DNA of 64,000 nucleotides. Origin: Cristatella mucedo (Eukaryota > Bryozoa > Phylactolaemata > Cristatellidae). The number at the start of each line of letters is the position of its first letter. Position 1 is the first letter of the stretch. Below, one piece after another: positions 53,340-64,000 of this stretch. The DNA lies in contig WPIO01000177.1 of assembly GCA_009760855.2 (NCBI GenBank), forward strand, positions 62,001 to 126,000, written 5' to 3'. The notes below the pieces were generated by a model. That model was not told where the DNA came from. It saw only the letters and a list, made by a program, of their open reading frames with translations, and made no database searches. The translations under genes were made by a program, and so were the position numbers.

Positions 53340-54720
53340 TAGTCGGTGCAGCTGATTCCGACCATTTAAATAATTATTACATCGTTGGCGTAAGAGTGAT
53401 CATCTTCGGTTATAGTGCAATTGTGCAATTTCCCTAAAAATGCCTCGAGCACTATGATGCAGTTCGCTGCAATCGACTTCCACTACTCTGGCCAATACTG
53501 CTATTCAGTACAATCTTTCAGAAAAATGCCCAGAAATCGGATACTAAACGCTCCAGTTTTGAATACATATTAGATTATCATTTATTTAAAGTGTACCCAT
53601 ATAATTAAAAAAGTTTCGAGCATAAAATCTTAGGAAATGCACAGCAATCGATTGCAATGGCCTTCGCCAATGTACAACCCTTTACGATCTGAAGGAGATC
53701 GACCGGAAATTGGCGGTGAAAAACTCTAATTTTCCCTGCACTTAAAATATAAATGTTTTTAACATCAACATAACCATTTCAATCAGTTTCACACATTACT
53801 TTTGAGGAAATGCATAGTAATTGACTGCAATGGTCACGGCCAATAACAAAATGCACTCTAATCCGTAGAAAACCCAAAAGACATCTGATGCACCAAGCTT
53901 CAGTTGAGATCGCTTAATATAAAGCATACTATATTTACAGTGAATTCGAAATTTTTTTATTGCGAATGCTCATTCTTTGACGTTTGACTGTGATCTAATG
54001 CAATGGCTCGGGCTAATACTGCAATCCAAAGCAAAACGAGTGGTAATCATACGCGATAAGCTCCAATTTTAATTACATATTATACATTAATCTCTGCAAG
54101 TGTATTCACACAATTTCACTATAATGGCTTTGGAATTTGCATGGAAATCGATTGCAATGGCATGGGCCACAAACGTGCTCCAATTGAATCTACCGTAAAT
54201 CCCGAAGAACTCTCCATTTGGATTTCATAAATATAGTGCGACGCATTTAATGGCATCCGCACATCTTCAAGCCATTCTTCGCGGGCGATCTGAGGCAATA
54301 CACTGCAATCGGCTGAAAAGACCCGGGTAACAAGTCAACTTGTTTCATTACGAACCATCGAAAACCCACCAGAAATTAGAAACCTTCTGTTCCCATTGTA
54401 ATTACAAATTAGAGTTCGCTCTAGGGTTTGAGCACTTTCGTTCTCGGGGGACGCATACTTTTACCGTGTTCGATTACCAGAGGCAGAGCTTCATGTATTG
54501 ATGCTGCACGTACATGTCAGTAGCTGCTCTCCCAAGCTTAAGGCTTAGCAGTTGTCGTACGACGGCAAGAACCAGGCCACCAGGAGCCTGTGCTCGTGGT
54601 CGAAGGACATTAATGCAGAAGCCATTCCAAGGAGTGCAGTGGCATGGGCCGATAACACAATCCACAGCAATTCGCCACAAATCTGCCAGAAATCCTATTC
54701 AAGGACATGCACTCTCGATG
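53340..54720. repeat. Decayed tandem satellite, about 155-175 bp
   Basis: A motif of the type ATTGCAATGGC..GGCCAATAC recurs near 53490, 53665, 53838, 54010, 54165, 54325 and 54646. CCAGAAAT and CTCCAATTTT-like words lie at similar offsets. Copies are very diverged. Confidence 0.6.
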
Positions 54721-54724
54721 AAAT

Positions 54725-55575
54725 GCTGAACCAGGCTTGTCTATCGTGAGTGTTGCAGTTGCCACATCACACCACTTCTCGCCGACCTGCACTGACTCCC
54801 AGTCAAGCAGCGGACTTCAAGGTTATGTCACTCACTTTCAGGCCCCTCCATTCTTTAGCCCCAGCCTACCTATGAGATCTACTCCCCACCAGGCTAAGCA
54901 TCGTACCACCCGCTTTTCCGAATCTAATTGTTTACCTACAAACCTCTATTCCTTTGGAGACTGTGCCTTTAGTTCGTGTGCTCCCAAAGCCTGGAACTCC
55001 ATCCCTTTAGTTTGTTCGCACAGCAGAGAGCCAGCCGATGCCCAACGCCGACAGTTTATTACCAATATATATGCACGGCTCCCCTCGGCCCCTACTCTCG
55101 CTCGACTCCCCTCCTCGACCCTGGCTGTCCCTTGGCCGACCCCTATGGTGAATCCACCATCTGTTCACCAGCGGGTTATCGGCCTGTGTCAACGCCTCAT
55201 TAAAAGCTGACCACAGCTTTGCACAGGCCCCTCTCGGGGATGCTCCCACCAGCTGTTGAGGAAAGGAGCGGTACCAGCCCGAATTCAATCGAACTTGCGT
55301 CACGACATCTCCTAACTTCTCTACATTTAAAAAGAAACTAAAAATACATCTATTTATCACTGCATTTAGTGGGTCCCTGTGCTTCGTCCTTTACGTGCTT
55401 ATGCATTCTGACACTGTGCATGCTGCCACTAACCAAACTTGCATGCCGATCGTGTGCATACCACGATACCACTAAACATTCGATCGTGTTTCCTTTGCAG
55501 CAAACGCAAAATGCCTAGAAAGAGATTGAGTTCTCTGAGGGGGCTATATCAAATGCATTAGTATTATTTTTGTGA
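54725..55575 (+). mobile_element. LINE 3' fragment interrupted by a short element
   Basis: LINE C-terminal sequence at 54725-55010 (ACTTCTCGCCGACCTGCACT, CCCAAAGCCTGGAACTCC) stops at an inserted element (55013-55270). It resumes at about 55280 and ends in GATTGAGTTCTCTGAGGG and a short ATT tail at 55575. Confidence 0.7.
55013..55270 (+). mobile_element. Unclassified short interspersed element, copy 1
   Basis: Starts TTAGTTTGTTCGCACAGCAG, contains GCCAGCCGATGCCCAACGCC and GGTGAATCCACCATCTG, and lies inside a LINE. It shares these words in the same order with 57172-57440. No coding potential or tRNA boxes were recognised. Confidence 0.55.
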
Positions 55576-56689
55576 TTATTAACTACTGCTTAAGTGTTTC
55601 CAAGAGACTATGCTGTGTGGGCAAGCTCGTACGTACGCACGTGTACGTTACAGGCTATCCCGGGCTCTTTACTGCTAAGGCCTGGACTCTTAGAGTGCGA
55701 GGTAGATCCGGTAGAATGGTAGGCAGCTTATTTTACGGCATGCTGGACGGCATGAAGAGACGCCGGTCTTGTACAGCGACATTAACAGGTAGCTTAAATC
55801 TTGCTCATCGCTTGTATTCCGATGCCGGATGAGCGCAGTAATACCCTGTGGTTGTTCCACACTGACAGTGCGGCCTTGCTCAAGCTTCAGTGCTGCAGCG
55901 GTCCATTAGAAGTAGACTTGTTGAGTATCTTAACATGCGGTTACAATAGATCACGCTGTGACTAAGGAATGCTGCAAGTGTGTGACAGGCCTGCTCACAC
56001 TCAAGTTTTCAAAAGTCGGATTACTCTGTTTGAACGAATCAGACAGAGAATTGATTGCTTATCAGTGATATTGGCAGTCTCGTAAACCCCTCTTTACAAA
56101 CTGCGTAAACTTTCACTGACAGACACAGAGGATCTCATCAGCAGACAGATCAGTTATCTGTCTACACAAGCTGTCGTTATCCGTTGGTACAAGCTATACT
56201 TACGAGTTATTTGTCTGCTGCAATGCTTAAAGTGTTAATCGCGTTCTCGAAGCGCCTGGTTAATTGAATGGGTAATCTTCTTTATACAGGCTCACACATT
56301 AATGTAACCAGCCTAGTACATCCTAGTACTTCAGCTTCGACAGTATGTTGTCAAGTTGGTATCTGAGGATTACAATGTCTACAACCGACAATCAATCGAA
56401 AATCTACAATCAATGGCGAAATGTTTTCCCGAAGTTACAGAACCAATTAAACTCTTGTAAACGGCTTCTTTAAAATCCAGGCGAAAACTTGAAACCAGAT
56501 GCCAGTAATATTTTTTTCGTTGAACGAATCAACGATTGATGGCCATCAATCGATTTCTTCTTTTTCGTTCGCTTCTTCTTTCGGTTTCTTCATTTTTTCT
56601 TTGCTGACGAACGTTTATTGGTCCTTAAACAGATGCGTAGCTCGCCTGGAGAGTATAAGTGTAAGAATATCACGCTAACACTTCAAGTA
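55576..56689. other. Unassigned stretch
   Basis: Read on both strands, I see no coding segment with a family, no tRNA boxes and no matching repeat in the window. Confidence 0.5.
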
Positions 56690-57170
56690 AACAATAAGAA
56701 ACAGTATTAGAAGAACATCGTGTCAATAAAATAATTATAAAAAGCTATCCAAAAATCGCATATTTGCATAGGGTACCTTTCAAAAGACAACCTCGTTAGA
56801 AATGGGATCATAAGTTCTGATAACTTCTACATTCAAGAAAAACTGATTATTCAAACAGTGTCTAGGCAGATGTAAACCGGAAGCAACATATCTAAAGTCA
56901 TTGATTCCTGCATCATATCTTACTTGTATGCCAACTTTCTGAACCTTGGCAGATCAAGGTATATGCGTGAAGCTTGTTGAGGTACACGCTTGTGACTTTT
57001 ACACATCTTCATTTCAGTGTAGCTTGATACTTTATACATTCCATAACTCTACCAATACTTGGCGTATCGGAGTGAAATTTGAAATGCAAATTCAATTCTG
57101 CTTGTTTGACATGAATCTGGAATATTTCGGTTAGATAAGTTTTGATAAGTAGCAAGAAAGTCGAACGACA
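56690..57170. mobile_element. Unclassified inverted-repeat element (half copy)
   Basis: It carries the same arm words as the 13.25 kb element (GGTACCTTTCAAAAGACA, AGAAATGGGATCATAAGT) and a shared inner stretch (CATTCCATAACTC, GAAATTTGAAATGCAAAT). The second arm is not seen. Confidence 0.45.
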
Positions 57171-57171
57171 T

Positions 57172-57440
57172 GTAGTTTGTTCGCACAGCAGTGAGCCAGC
57201 CGATGCCCAACGCCGACAGTTTATAACCAACGCACGGAGCCGAAGAGAGCACGGCTCCCTTCGGCTCATGCTCTCAAACGACTCTCCAGTCCACCATCTC
57301 CCCACCAGCGGGTTACCGGCCTGTGTCCATACCACATCACAGGCGGACCACAGCTGTGCACCGGCTAATCCAGATGGTGAATCCACCATCTGGCCACCAG
57401 CGGGTTACTGGCCTGTGTCCACGTCACATCACAGGCTCAT
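57172..57440 (+). mobile_element. Unclassified short interspersed element, copy 2
   Basis: Same start and core as the copy at 55013. It also has an internal duplication of the CCACCAGCGGGTTAC...GGCCTGTGTCC segment (about 57302-57330 and 57395-57422). Confidence 0.55.
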
Positions 57441-57519
57441 CAGAGGAGCCGGCATACAATACATACATACACACGTACATACAAACTACACCAGGATCTC
57501 AGATCTTGATGCGAAAAAT

Positions 57520-58170
57520 GCTTTCTTATAGGAAGTTGATAAGCTTTTGAAAACACTTGACCGGACCAAACTTCGCTCGCGATGTTTAGATCTTGGATGT
57601 TTGTAGTATTCAGACTTTGATGGAACACAGATGTGCAACGAAATGTGTGACTGTAAAATGCTTCTTGCCACACGTCACGACACGGCACTGAAAACACCAC
57701 TGGAACTCATGTCTTTCATTGTCAGTTATGAAGAAGATGTGTTTCCTAATTTAGAGTTGCCCTGCAAGTTTTTCTCACCGTAGGTGTATCAGTTGCCAGC
57801 TGTGAACATTCCTGTAGCAAGCTGAAGATAATTTGGTCTTATCTGAGAGCATAAATGGGGCAAGGTCGGCTCTCTCATTTGGCCTTGTTAAACATGGAGC
57901 AAGAAACACTGGAAAAAATTGACTTTCAAAGTGTAATAGACCAGCTTGCCACTTTCAAGACCAGACAAATTCGACGAAGTTAAAGCTGCGATGGCTACCT
58001 TATATCCTCAGTACAGTTAATACAACTTGCTTGACTCGGTAAGTGCCTACTAGCGTTGCTTTTCTGTATTTCTTCTGTGATGGAGCTATTTTTCAGGAAT
58101 TTTTTTTACAGGAGGAGAGGCGCCATTCCCAGCTTCGTCCCATGCACCGAAAAGTCTCACTACGCCTCTG
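57520..58170 (+). mobile_element. hAT relic, ZMYM1-like C-terminus with 3' end
   Basis: The plus strand shows KLLKTLDRTKLRSRCLDLG, MLLATRHDTALKTPLE, IVSYEEDVFPNLEL, QGRLSHLALLNMEQETLEKI. This is the hAT C-terminal region. It ends at 58170 in AAAGTCTCACTACGCCTCTG, the complement of a CAGTGGCGTAG-type hAT terminus. The 5' part is missing and frames are broken. Confidence 0.7.
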
Positions 58171-58321
58171 CTTAGCAGAGAGTGTTGGAGAGTTTCCCTA
58201 ACTGGCAATGAAGTTGCCGTCACCCACCAGGTCAAAGCAAGCATTGACCTTCTCTCTATTAGCGATGTTTACTCGCTTGCTTCGCTGATGTGATCAGATG
58301 CAGGATAGGCGTCTCCGGATG

Positions 58322-59695
58322 ATATTAATAATAATAAACTTGATATAGCACCCTCAGAGAGCTCAATCTCTTTCTAGGCATTGTCCACATTTGTTGCAAA
58401 CGGAGCACGATCGAATGGTTAGAGGTAGCAAGTAGCTCAGTAACAACAAGCATAACATGGTTAGGGGTGATATGCACCAGGTCAGCAAAGATGGTTAGTG
58501 GCAGCATGCACAGCATCAGCACGTATAAGAAAATAAAGGATGAATCACACAGACTCACTAAATATTGTGATAAACAAAGGCGTTTTAGTTTCCTATTTAA
58601 TGTGGCCAAGTCAGGAAATATCGTGAGATAACTAGAAAGTTAGCTCCCAGCTTTAGGAGCATACGAACTAAAGGCTCGGTCTCCAAACGATTTGAGGTTC
58701 GTACGAGGTATAGGTAAACAATTAGATTCCGAAAAGGGAGTGGCACGAAGCTTAGCCTAGTGGGGGAGTAGAACTGATAGGTAGGCTGGAGCTGAAAATT
58801 GAAGTAACCTAAGAAGGAGTGACGGAACCTTGAAGTCGATCGGTTGCTTGACTAGGAGCCAGTGCAGGTCGGCGAGAAGGAGTGTGATGTGGCAACTGCG
58901 AATTTCACGACAGACACGCCTAGTCACAGAGTTTTACACGAGCTGCAAGCGCCTGATTGCACAGGGCGGTCAACCAGCAAGCAGTGAGTTACATAAGAAA
59001 ACGGGATTTCAAAATGACTGGACCAGTTTACATGCAGTATCCCTGACTAAACGAGCCCAAACTTTAGCATTGTTATGTAGCTGAAAGTAGGCAGACTTGA
59101 AAGTGGAGCTGAGATAGTCGTCTAATGAAATATCTCTGTGGAGCAGGACACTCATCGTGCAGGTTCAACTGGAGATATGCTGGCAGAGCCAATTGTGAGC
59201 GTTTAACTATGCAATTTCTTAATCACATTTACTTTGCCCATAACCAGTAAGTTAGTTTTTTCATCATTCAATTTAAGAAAATTTTCTCCCATCCTTGCAC
59301 GTATATTATCAGTACATGTAGCAAGGAAGTTGAGACGATTCGACATGTTGGAGTGCCTGGAGAGATAATAGATTGTGCCTGAAAATCACGTCGGCAAGTG
59401 GGAGAGTGTCATCCGTGAATAGAACGAGACCAAGCACTGAGCCCAAAGGTATGCCATACTTCAGAACTTCATCGGATGAACTGTGTCCATTCGCATCAGT
59501 ACTCCAGAAACACCCACTGAGATAGGTCTGCGACGTTGCCAGCGATGGTCAGTGTGGTGAGAGGCGATCAAGAAGGACTTGGTGACAGTTATTAGTAAAT
59601 GCTGCCGAAAGATCTCGCATAACAAGCAGAGGCATTCTACCCAAATCTGCATTCGTAAGTAGGTCATTATACACCCACAGGAATGCGGACTCTGT
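58322..59695 (-). mobile_element. LINE, 5'-truncated, minus strand
   Basis: AAT tail, GCACCCTCAGAGAGCTCAAT, then the 3' UTR and the decayed C-terminal and reverse transcriptase regions in the same order as the 2.6 kb LINE. It ends at about 59695 where a SINE begins. Frames are heavily broken. Confidence 0.7.
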
Positions 59696-59850
59696 GGTAG
59701 CCTAGAGACGATAAGGTGCTTGCTCTTAATGACCGAGGTCGTGAGGTTCGAACCCTGCCGTGGGCGATCCTGCAATGGCAACTGCGAGCGGCGGTGACAG
59801 CCGCTAAGGCTCTTCTGTCGCTATGCGAACGAGGCTGTTAGGTTGGCTCA
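59696..59850 (+). mobile_element. tRNA-derived SINE, type 1, at a LINE break
   Basis: B box GGTTCGAACCC and a body with GGCGGTGACAGCCGC, then GAGGCTGTTAGGTTGGCT. It directly follows the point where the minus-strand LINE sequence ends at about 59695. Confidence 0.7.
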
Positions 59851-60539
59851 TACATAATCAGAGCTAATCCTGCCGATGTTTATGTACGTGGGGCCGTTTA
59901 GTGTTACACACACAACTTTCACTCTCGGTCAGCCAACGATGTTACGCCGATGGCTCAGAGCTTCAGCTGAAGAAACAAAAAGTCACTCCGTTGCCAGCGG
60001 CAGGTCGGTGTCAGCGTTTCAAGCTTAACAAGTTTTATTTCAATCTTAACAAATAAATCAACAGCAAGATTGTATCTCTAGGCAATTCAAAAGAAGTTAA
60101 GGTGACCACTTGCATCGCCTCGCCACGAAAACCTGCGTTGCGGAAACATTGCTACGACGTCGCTTGATAGAGCGAGTCGAGGCAGAGCCATGCCGCAACC
60201 GAGTGTATGCAAGCAGCCATTTTTCGCAGCCTGATCGTGCATACAGTAGGCCGTCGTTATCGCGCCCGCATGTGTCCACCGAACTCGTAAGGTCCAACCA
60301 GGTAAATGCCGCGCCGTCTCGAAGACTGAGGGGACGACGGCTGAGAGGACAACTGAAAGTAGCCTGGGATGCCATAGGCTACGTTGTCGGGCCTCCAAGC
60401 CCTTCTACGTCCTCCATCTGGCCGATCTAGACTTTACCTTCTAGCCGTCCAACAACTAACTAAACCGCCAGAGCAACCATCGCTGCGCCATCATTTTCAA
60501 CCGTCAGCATCAACACTGCACAACCACACACCTCGACGT
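59851..60539. other. Unassigned CpG-containing stretch before the satellite
   Basis: Moderately GC-rich at 60110-60440, with overlapping open frames of 90-106 codons on both strands but no recognised family. A minus-strand AATAAA lies near 60025-60035. It could be the end of an unknown minus-strand transcript, but nothing confirms this. Confidence 0.3.
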
Positions 60540-63500
60540 AGCCAGCTTGCATCTGAGCCGGGGTCACCGAATCTGTTGCCGAGTCCGTGAAGGACCACCA
60601 AACGCCCAAGAGCCGCGCTGCACAGACTTCAATGGCGGCCAGCAGCTCACACGTTGTACACGAGAAGCGTCACTGTCCAAAGTGTAGCTCGATATACGAC
60701 ATGTCCGATAAAAATATTAGCGTCGCTGGAGCCAGCTTGCTTCTGAGCGGCGGCGTCTTTTGCCGAGTCCGTGCCGCACCACCCTACGCCCAAGAGCGGC
60801 GCTGCACGGAACTTCGGTGGCGGCCAAAAAGCTAACACGTTGTTCACAAGAAGCTTCACTATGCCGAGTGTAGGTTGATAGACGATGTGTCCGATAAAAA
60901 TATTAGCGTCGCCGGAGGCAGCTTGCTTATGAGCAGCGGCGTCTATTGCCGAGTCCGTGCCGCACCACCCTGCGCCCAAGAGCGGCGCTGCACGGACTTC
61001 GGTGGCGGCCGAAAAGCTCACACGTTGTTCATAAGAAGCGTCACTCTCCGAAGTGTAGCTCGATAGACGACATGTCCGATAAAAATATTAGCGTCGCCGG
61101 AGCGAGCTTGCTTCTGAGCAGCGGCGTCTGTTGCCGAGTCCATGCCGCACCACCCTGCGCCCAAGAGCAGCGCTGCTCGGACTTCGGTGGCGGCCGAAAA
61201 GCCCACACGTTGTTCACAAGAAGCGTCACTCTCCAAAGTGAAGCTCGATAGACGACATGTCCGATAAAATATTAGCGTCGCCGGAGCCAGCTTGCTTCTG
61301 AGCGGCGGCGTCTATTGCCGAGTCAGTGCCGCACCACCCTACGCCCAAGAGCGGCGCTGCACGGACTTCGGTGGCGGCCAAAAAGCTCACACGTTGTTCA
61401 TAAGAAGCGTCACTGTCCAAAGTGTAGCTCGATAGACGACATGTCCGATAAAAATATTAGGGTTGCAGGAGCCAGCTTGCTTCTGAGCGGCGCCACCGCA
61501 TCTGTAGCCGAGTCCGTGCAGCACCACAGTACGCCCAAGACCGGCGCTGCACGGACTTCGGTGGCGGCCAAAAAGCTCACCGGTTGTTCATAAGAAGCGT
61601 CACTGTCCGAAGTGTAGCTCGATAGACGACATGTCCGATAAAAATATTAGCGTCGCAGGAGCCAGCTTGCTTCTGAGCGGCGCCGCCGCATCTGTAGCCG
61701 AGTCCGTGCAGCACCACAGTACGCCCAAGAGCGGCACGGCACGGACTTCGGTGGCGGCTAAAAAGCTCACCGGTTGTTCATAAGAAGCGTCACTGTCCAA
61801 AGTGTAGGTCGATAGTGTGATAAAATATTAGCGTCAGCTTGCTTCTGAGCGGCGGCGTCTATTGCCGAGTCAGTGCCGCACCACCCTACGCCCAAGAGCG
61901 GCGTCACTGTCAAAAAGCTCAAAGTGTAAGAAGCGTCACTGTCGTAGCTCGTCGGGGGAACGACATGTCCGATAAAAATATTAGCGTCGCAGGAGCCAGC
62001 TTGCTTCTGAGCGGCGCCGCCGCATCTGTAGCCGAGTCCGTGCAGCACCACAGTACGCCCAAGAGCGGCGCTGCACGGACTTCGGTGGCGGCCGAAAAGC
62101 TCACACGTTGTTCACAAGAAGCTTCACTGTGCCGAGTGTAGGTCGATAGACGATGTGTCCGATAAAAATAATAGCGTCGCCGGAGGCAGCTTGCTTCTGA
62201 GCGGCGGCGTCTATTGCCGTGTCCGTGCCGCACCACCCTACGCCCAAGAGCGGCGCTTCACGGACTTCGGTGGCGGCCGAAAAGCTCACACGTTGTTCAT
62301 ATGAAGCGTCACTGTCCGAAGTGTAGGTCTATAGACGACATTTCCGATAAAAATATTAGCGTCGCCGGAGACAGCTTGCTTCTGAGCAGCGCAGCGGCAT
62401 CTGTAGCCGAGTCCGTGCAGGACACCCTACGCCCAAGAGCGGCGCTGCACGGACTTCGGTGGCAGCCGAAAAGCTCACACGTTGTTTACAAGAAGCTTCA
62501 CTGTCCCGAGTATAGGTCGATAGACGATGTGTCCGATAAAAACATTAGCGTCGCCGGAGCCAGCTTGCTTCTGAGCGGCGGCGTCTTTTGCCGAGTCCGT
62601 GCCGCACCACCCTACGCCCAAGAGCGGCGCTGCACGGACTTCGGTGGCGGCCGAAAAGCTAACACGTTGTTCACAAGAAGCTTCACTATGCCGAGTGTAG
62701 GTTGATAGACGATGTGTCCGATAAAAATATTAGCGTCGCCGGAGGCAGCTTGCTTATGAGCGGCGGCGTCTATTGCCGAGTCCGTGCCGCACCACCCTGG
62801 GCCCAAGAGCGGCGCTGCACGGACTTCGGTGGCGGCCGAAAAGCTCACACGTTGTTCACAAGAAGCTTCACTGTGCCGAGTGTAGGTCGATAGACGATGT
62901 GTCCGATAAAAATAATAGCGTCGCCGGAGGCAGCTTGCTTCTGAGCGGCGGCGTCTATTGCCGTGTCCGTGCCGCACCACCCTACGCCCAAGAGCGGCGC
63001 TGCACGGACTTCGGTGGCGGCCAAAAAGCTCACACGTTGTTCATAAGAAGCGTCACTGTCCAAAGTGTAGCTCGATAGACGACATGTCCGATAAAAATAT
63101 TAGCGTCGCCGGAGCCAGCTTGCTTCTGAGCTGCTGTGGCCGCGTCTGTAGCCAAGTCCGTGCCACACCACCCTACGCTCAAGAGCGGTGCTGCCCGGAC
63201 CTCGGTGGCGGCCGAAAAGACCACAAGTTGTTGACAAGAAGCGTCACTGTCCGAAGTGTAGCTCGATAGACGACATGTCCGATAAAAATATTAGCGTCGC
63301 CGGAGCCAGCTTGCTTCTGAGCGGCGGCGTCTATTGCCGAGTCCGTGACGCACCACCCTACGCCCAAGAGCGGCGCTGCACGGTCTTCGGTGGCGGCCGA
63401 AAAGCTCACACGTTGTTCACAAGAAGCGTCACTTTTACCAGTGTAGGTCGATAGACGACATGTCCGATAAAATATTAGCGTCGCCGGAGCCAGCTTGCTT

Positions 63501-64000
63501 CTAAGCGGCGGTGTCTATTGCCGAGTCCCTGCCGCACCACCCTACACCCAAGAGCGGCGCTGCACGGACTTCGGTGGCGGCCGAAAAGCTCACACGTTGT
63601 TCATATGAAGCGTCACTGTCCGAAGTGTAGGTCTATAGACGACATGTCCGATAAAAATATTAGCGTCGCCGGAGACAGCTTGCTTCTGAGCAGCGCAGCG
63701 GCATCTGTAGCCGAGTCCGTGCAGGACACCCTACGCCCAAGAGCGGCGCTGCACGGACTTCGGTGGCAGCCGAAAAGCTCACACGTTGTTTACAAGAAGC
63801 TTCACTGTCCCGAGTATAGGTCGATAGACGATGTGTCCGATAAAAATATTAGCGTCGCTGGAGCCAGCTTGCTTCTGAGCGGCGGCGTCTTTTGCCGAGT
63901 CCGTGCCGCACCACCCTACGCCCAATAGCGGCGCTGCACGGACTTCGGTGGCGGCCGAAAAGCTAACACGTTGTTCACAAGAAGCTTCACTATGCCGAGT
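60540..64000. repeat. Satellite array, about 185-191 bp monomers, higher-order
   Basis: About 18 tandem copies. The anchor word CCGATAAAA recurs at 60705, 60891, 61076, 61261, 61445, 61635, 61969, 62159, 62344, 62533, 62718, 62903, 63088, 63279, 63464, 63648 and 63837, with a shortened unit near 61817. Monomers come as a 185-186 form and a 189-191 form that carries GCATCTGTAGCCGAGTCC. Most contain the small hairpin TTCGG-TGGCGG-CCGAA. The array continues past the window. Open frames inside it reach 163 codons but shift with monomer length, so it is probably not coding. Confidence 0.9.

Noticed and set aside
60540-64000. Open frames of up to 163 codons with recurring protein words in the satellite
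   Set aside because: Monomer lengths of 185 and 190 change the frame from unit to unit, and frames are open on both strands. This is expected of a GC-rich tandem repeat and does not indicate a repeat protein.
48001-64000. CRISPR-like array
   Set aside because: Repeats here are contiguous monomers without unique spacers, and the genome is eukaryotic.

Overview
This is invertebrate metazoan nuclear DNA. It holds a split gene with GT-AG introns, a CpG-rich block, dense retrotransposon and DNA transposon relics, tRNA-derived SINEs, microsatellites and satellite DNA. No bacterial, plasmid or viral genome layout is visible. The species cannot be named from the sequence alone. The window is AT-leaning, except for a CpG-rich block near 44.4-45.4 kb and a GC-rich satellite at the right end.

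One host gene is clear: cystathionine beta-synthase (CBS), on the minus strand. It runs from its start codon at 42153 to its stop at 12642 in 14 coding exons with consistent phases (about 530 codons). It keeps the heme Cys and His, the PLP lysine, the PLP-binding loops and two C-terminal CBS domains. Coding exon 10 is one base short of the length its neighbours' phases require. This is either a sequence error or a real null allele. The CpG block upstream is the likely promoter, with an untranslated first exon.

Layout: 1-2.5 kb, fragments of Ty3/gypsy fossils. 2.5-5.8 kb, a nearly complete CR1/L2-like LINE (minus) beside an older LINE piece. 5.8-10.1 kb, a composite of a gypsy gag fossil carrying a ZMYM1-like hAT transposon, followed by two nested hAT relics. 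10.1-12.6 kb, CBS downstream flank with one SINE. 12.6-42.2 kb, the CBS gene, whose long introns hold LINE tails, SINEs, a Tc1-like relic, an inverted-repeat element and Z-DNA-prone repeats. 42.2-46.3 kb, CBS upstream region, CpG block and a candidate inverted-repeat element containing telomere-like sequence. 46.3-48.1 kb, a LINE with a SINE inserted. 48.1-52.4 kb, a second copy of the gypsy/hAT composite. 52.4-54.7 kb, a SINE and a decayed satellite of about 155-175 bp. 54.7-59.9 kb, LINE, hAT and short-element relics. 60.5-64 kb, a tandem satellite of about 185-191 bp with higher-order organisation.

Apart from CBS nothing looks like a working host gene. The window is mainly a record of layered transposition. 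Its most interesting parts are the higher-order satellite, a SINE family whose tail copies the resident LINE tail, a long perfect hairpin at a LINE tail, the paired gypsy/hAT composites and two unclassified inverted-repeat elements.
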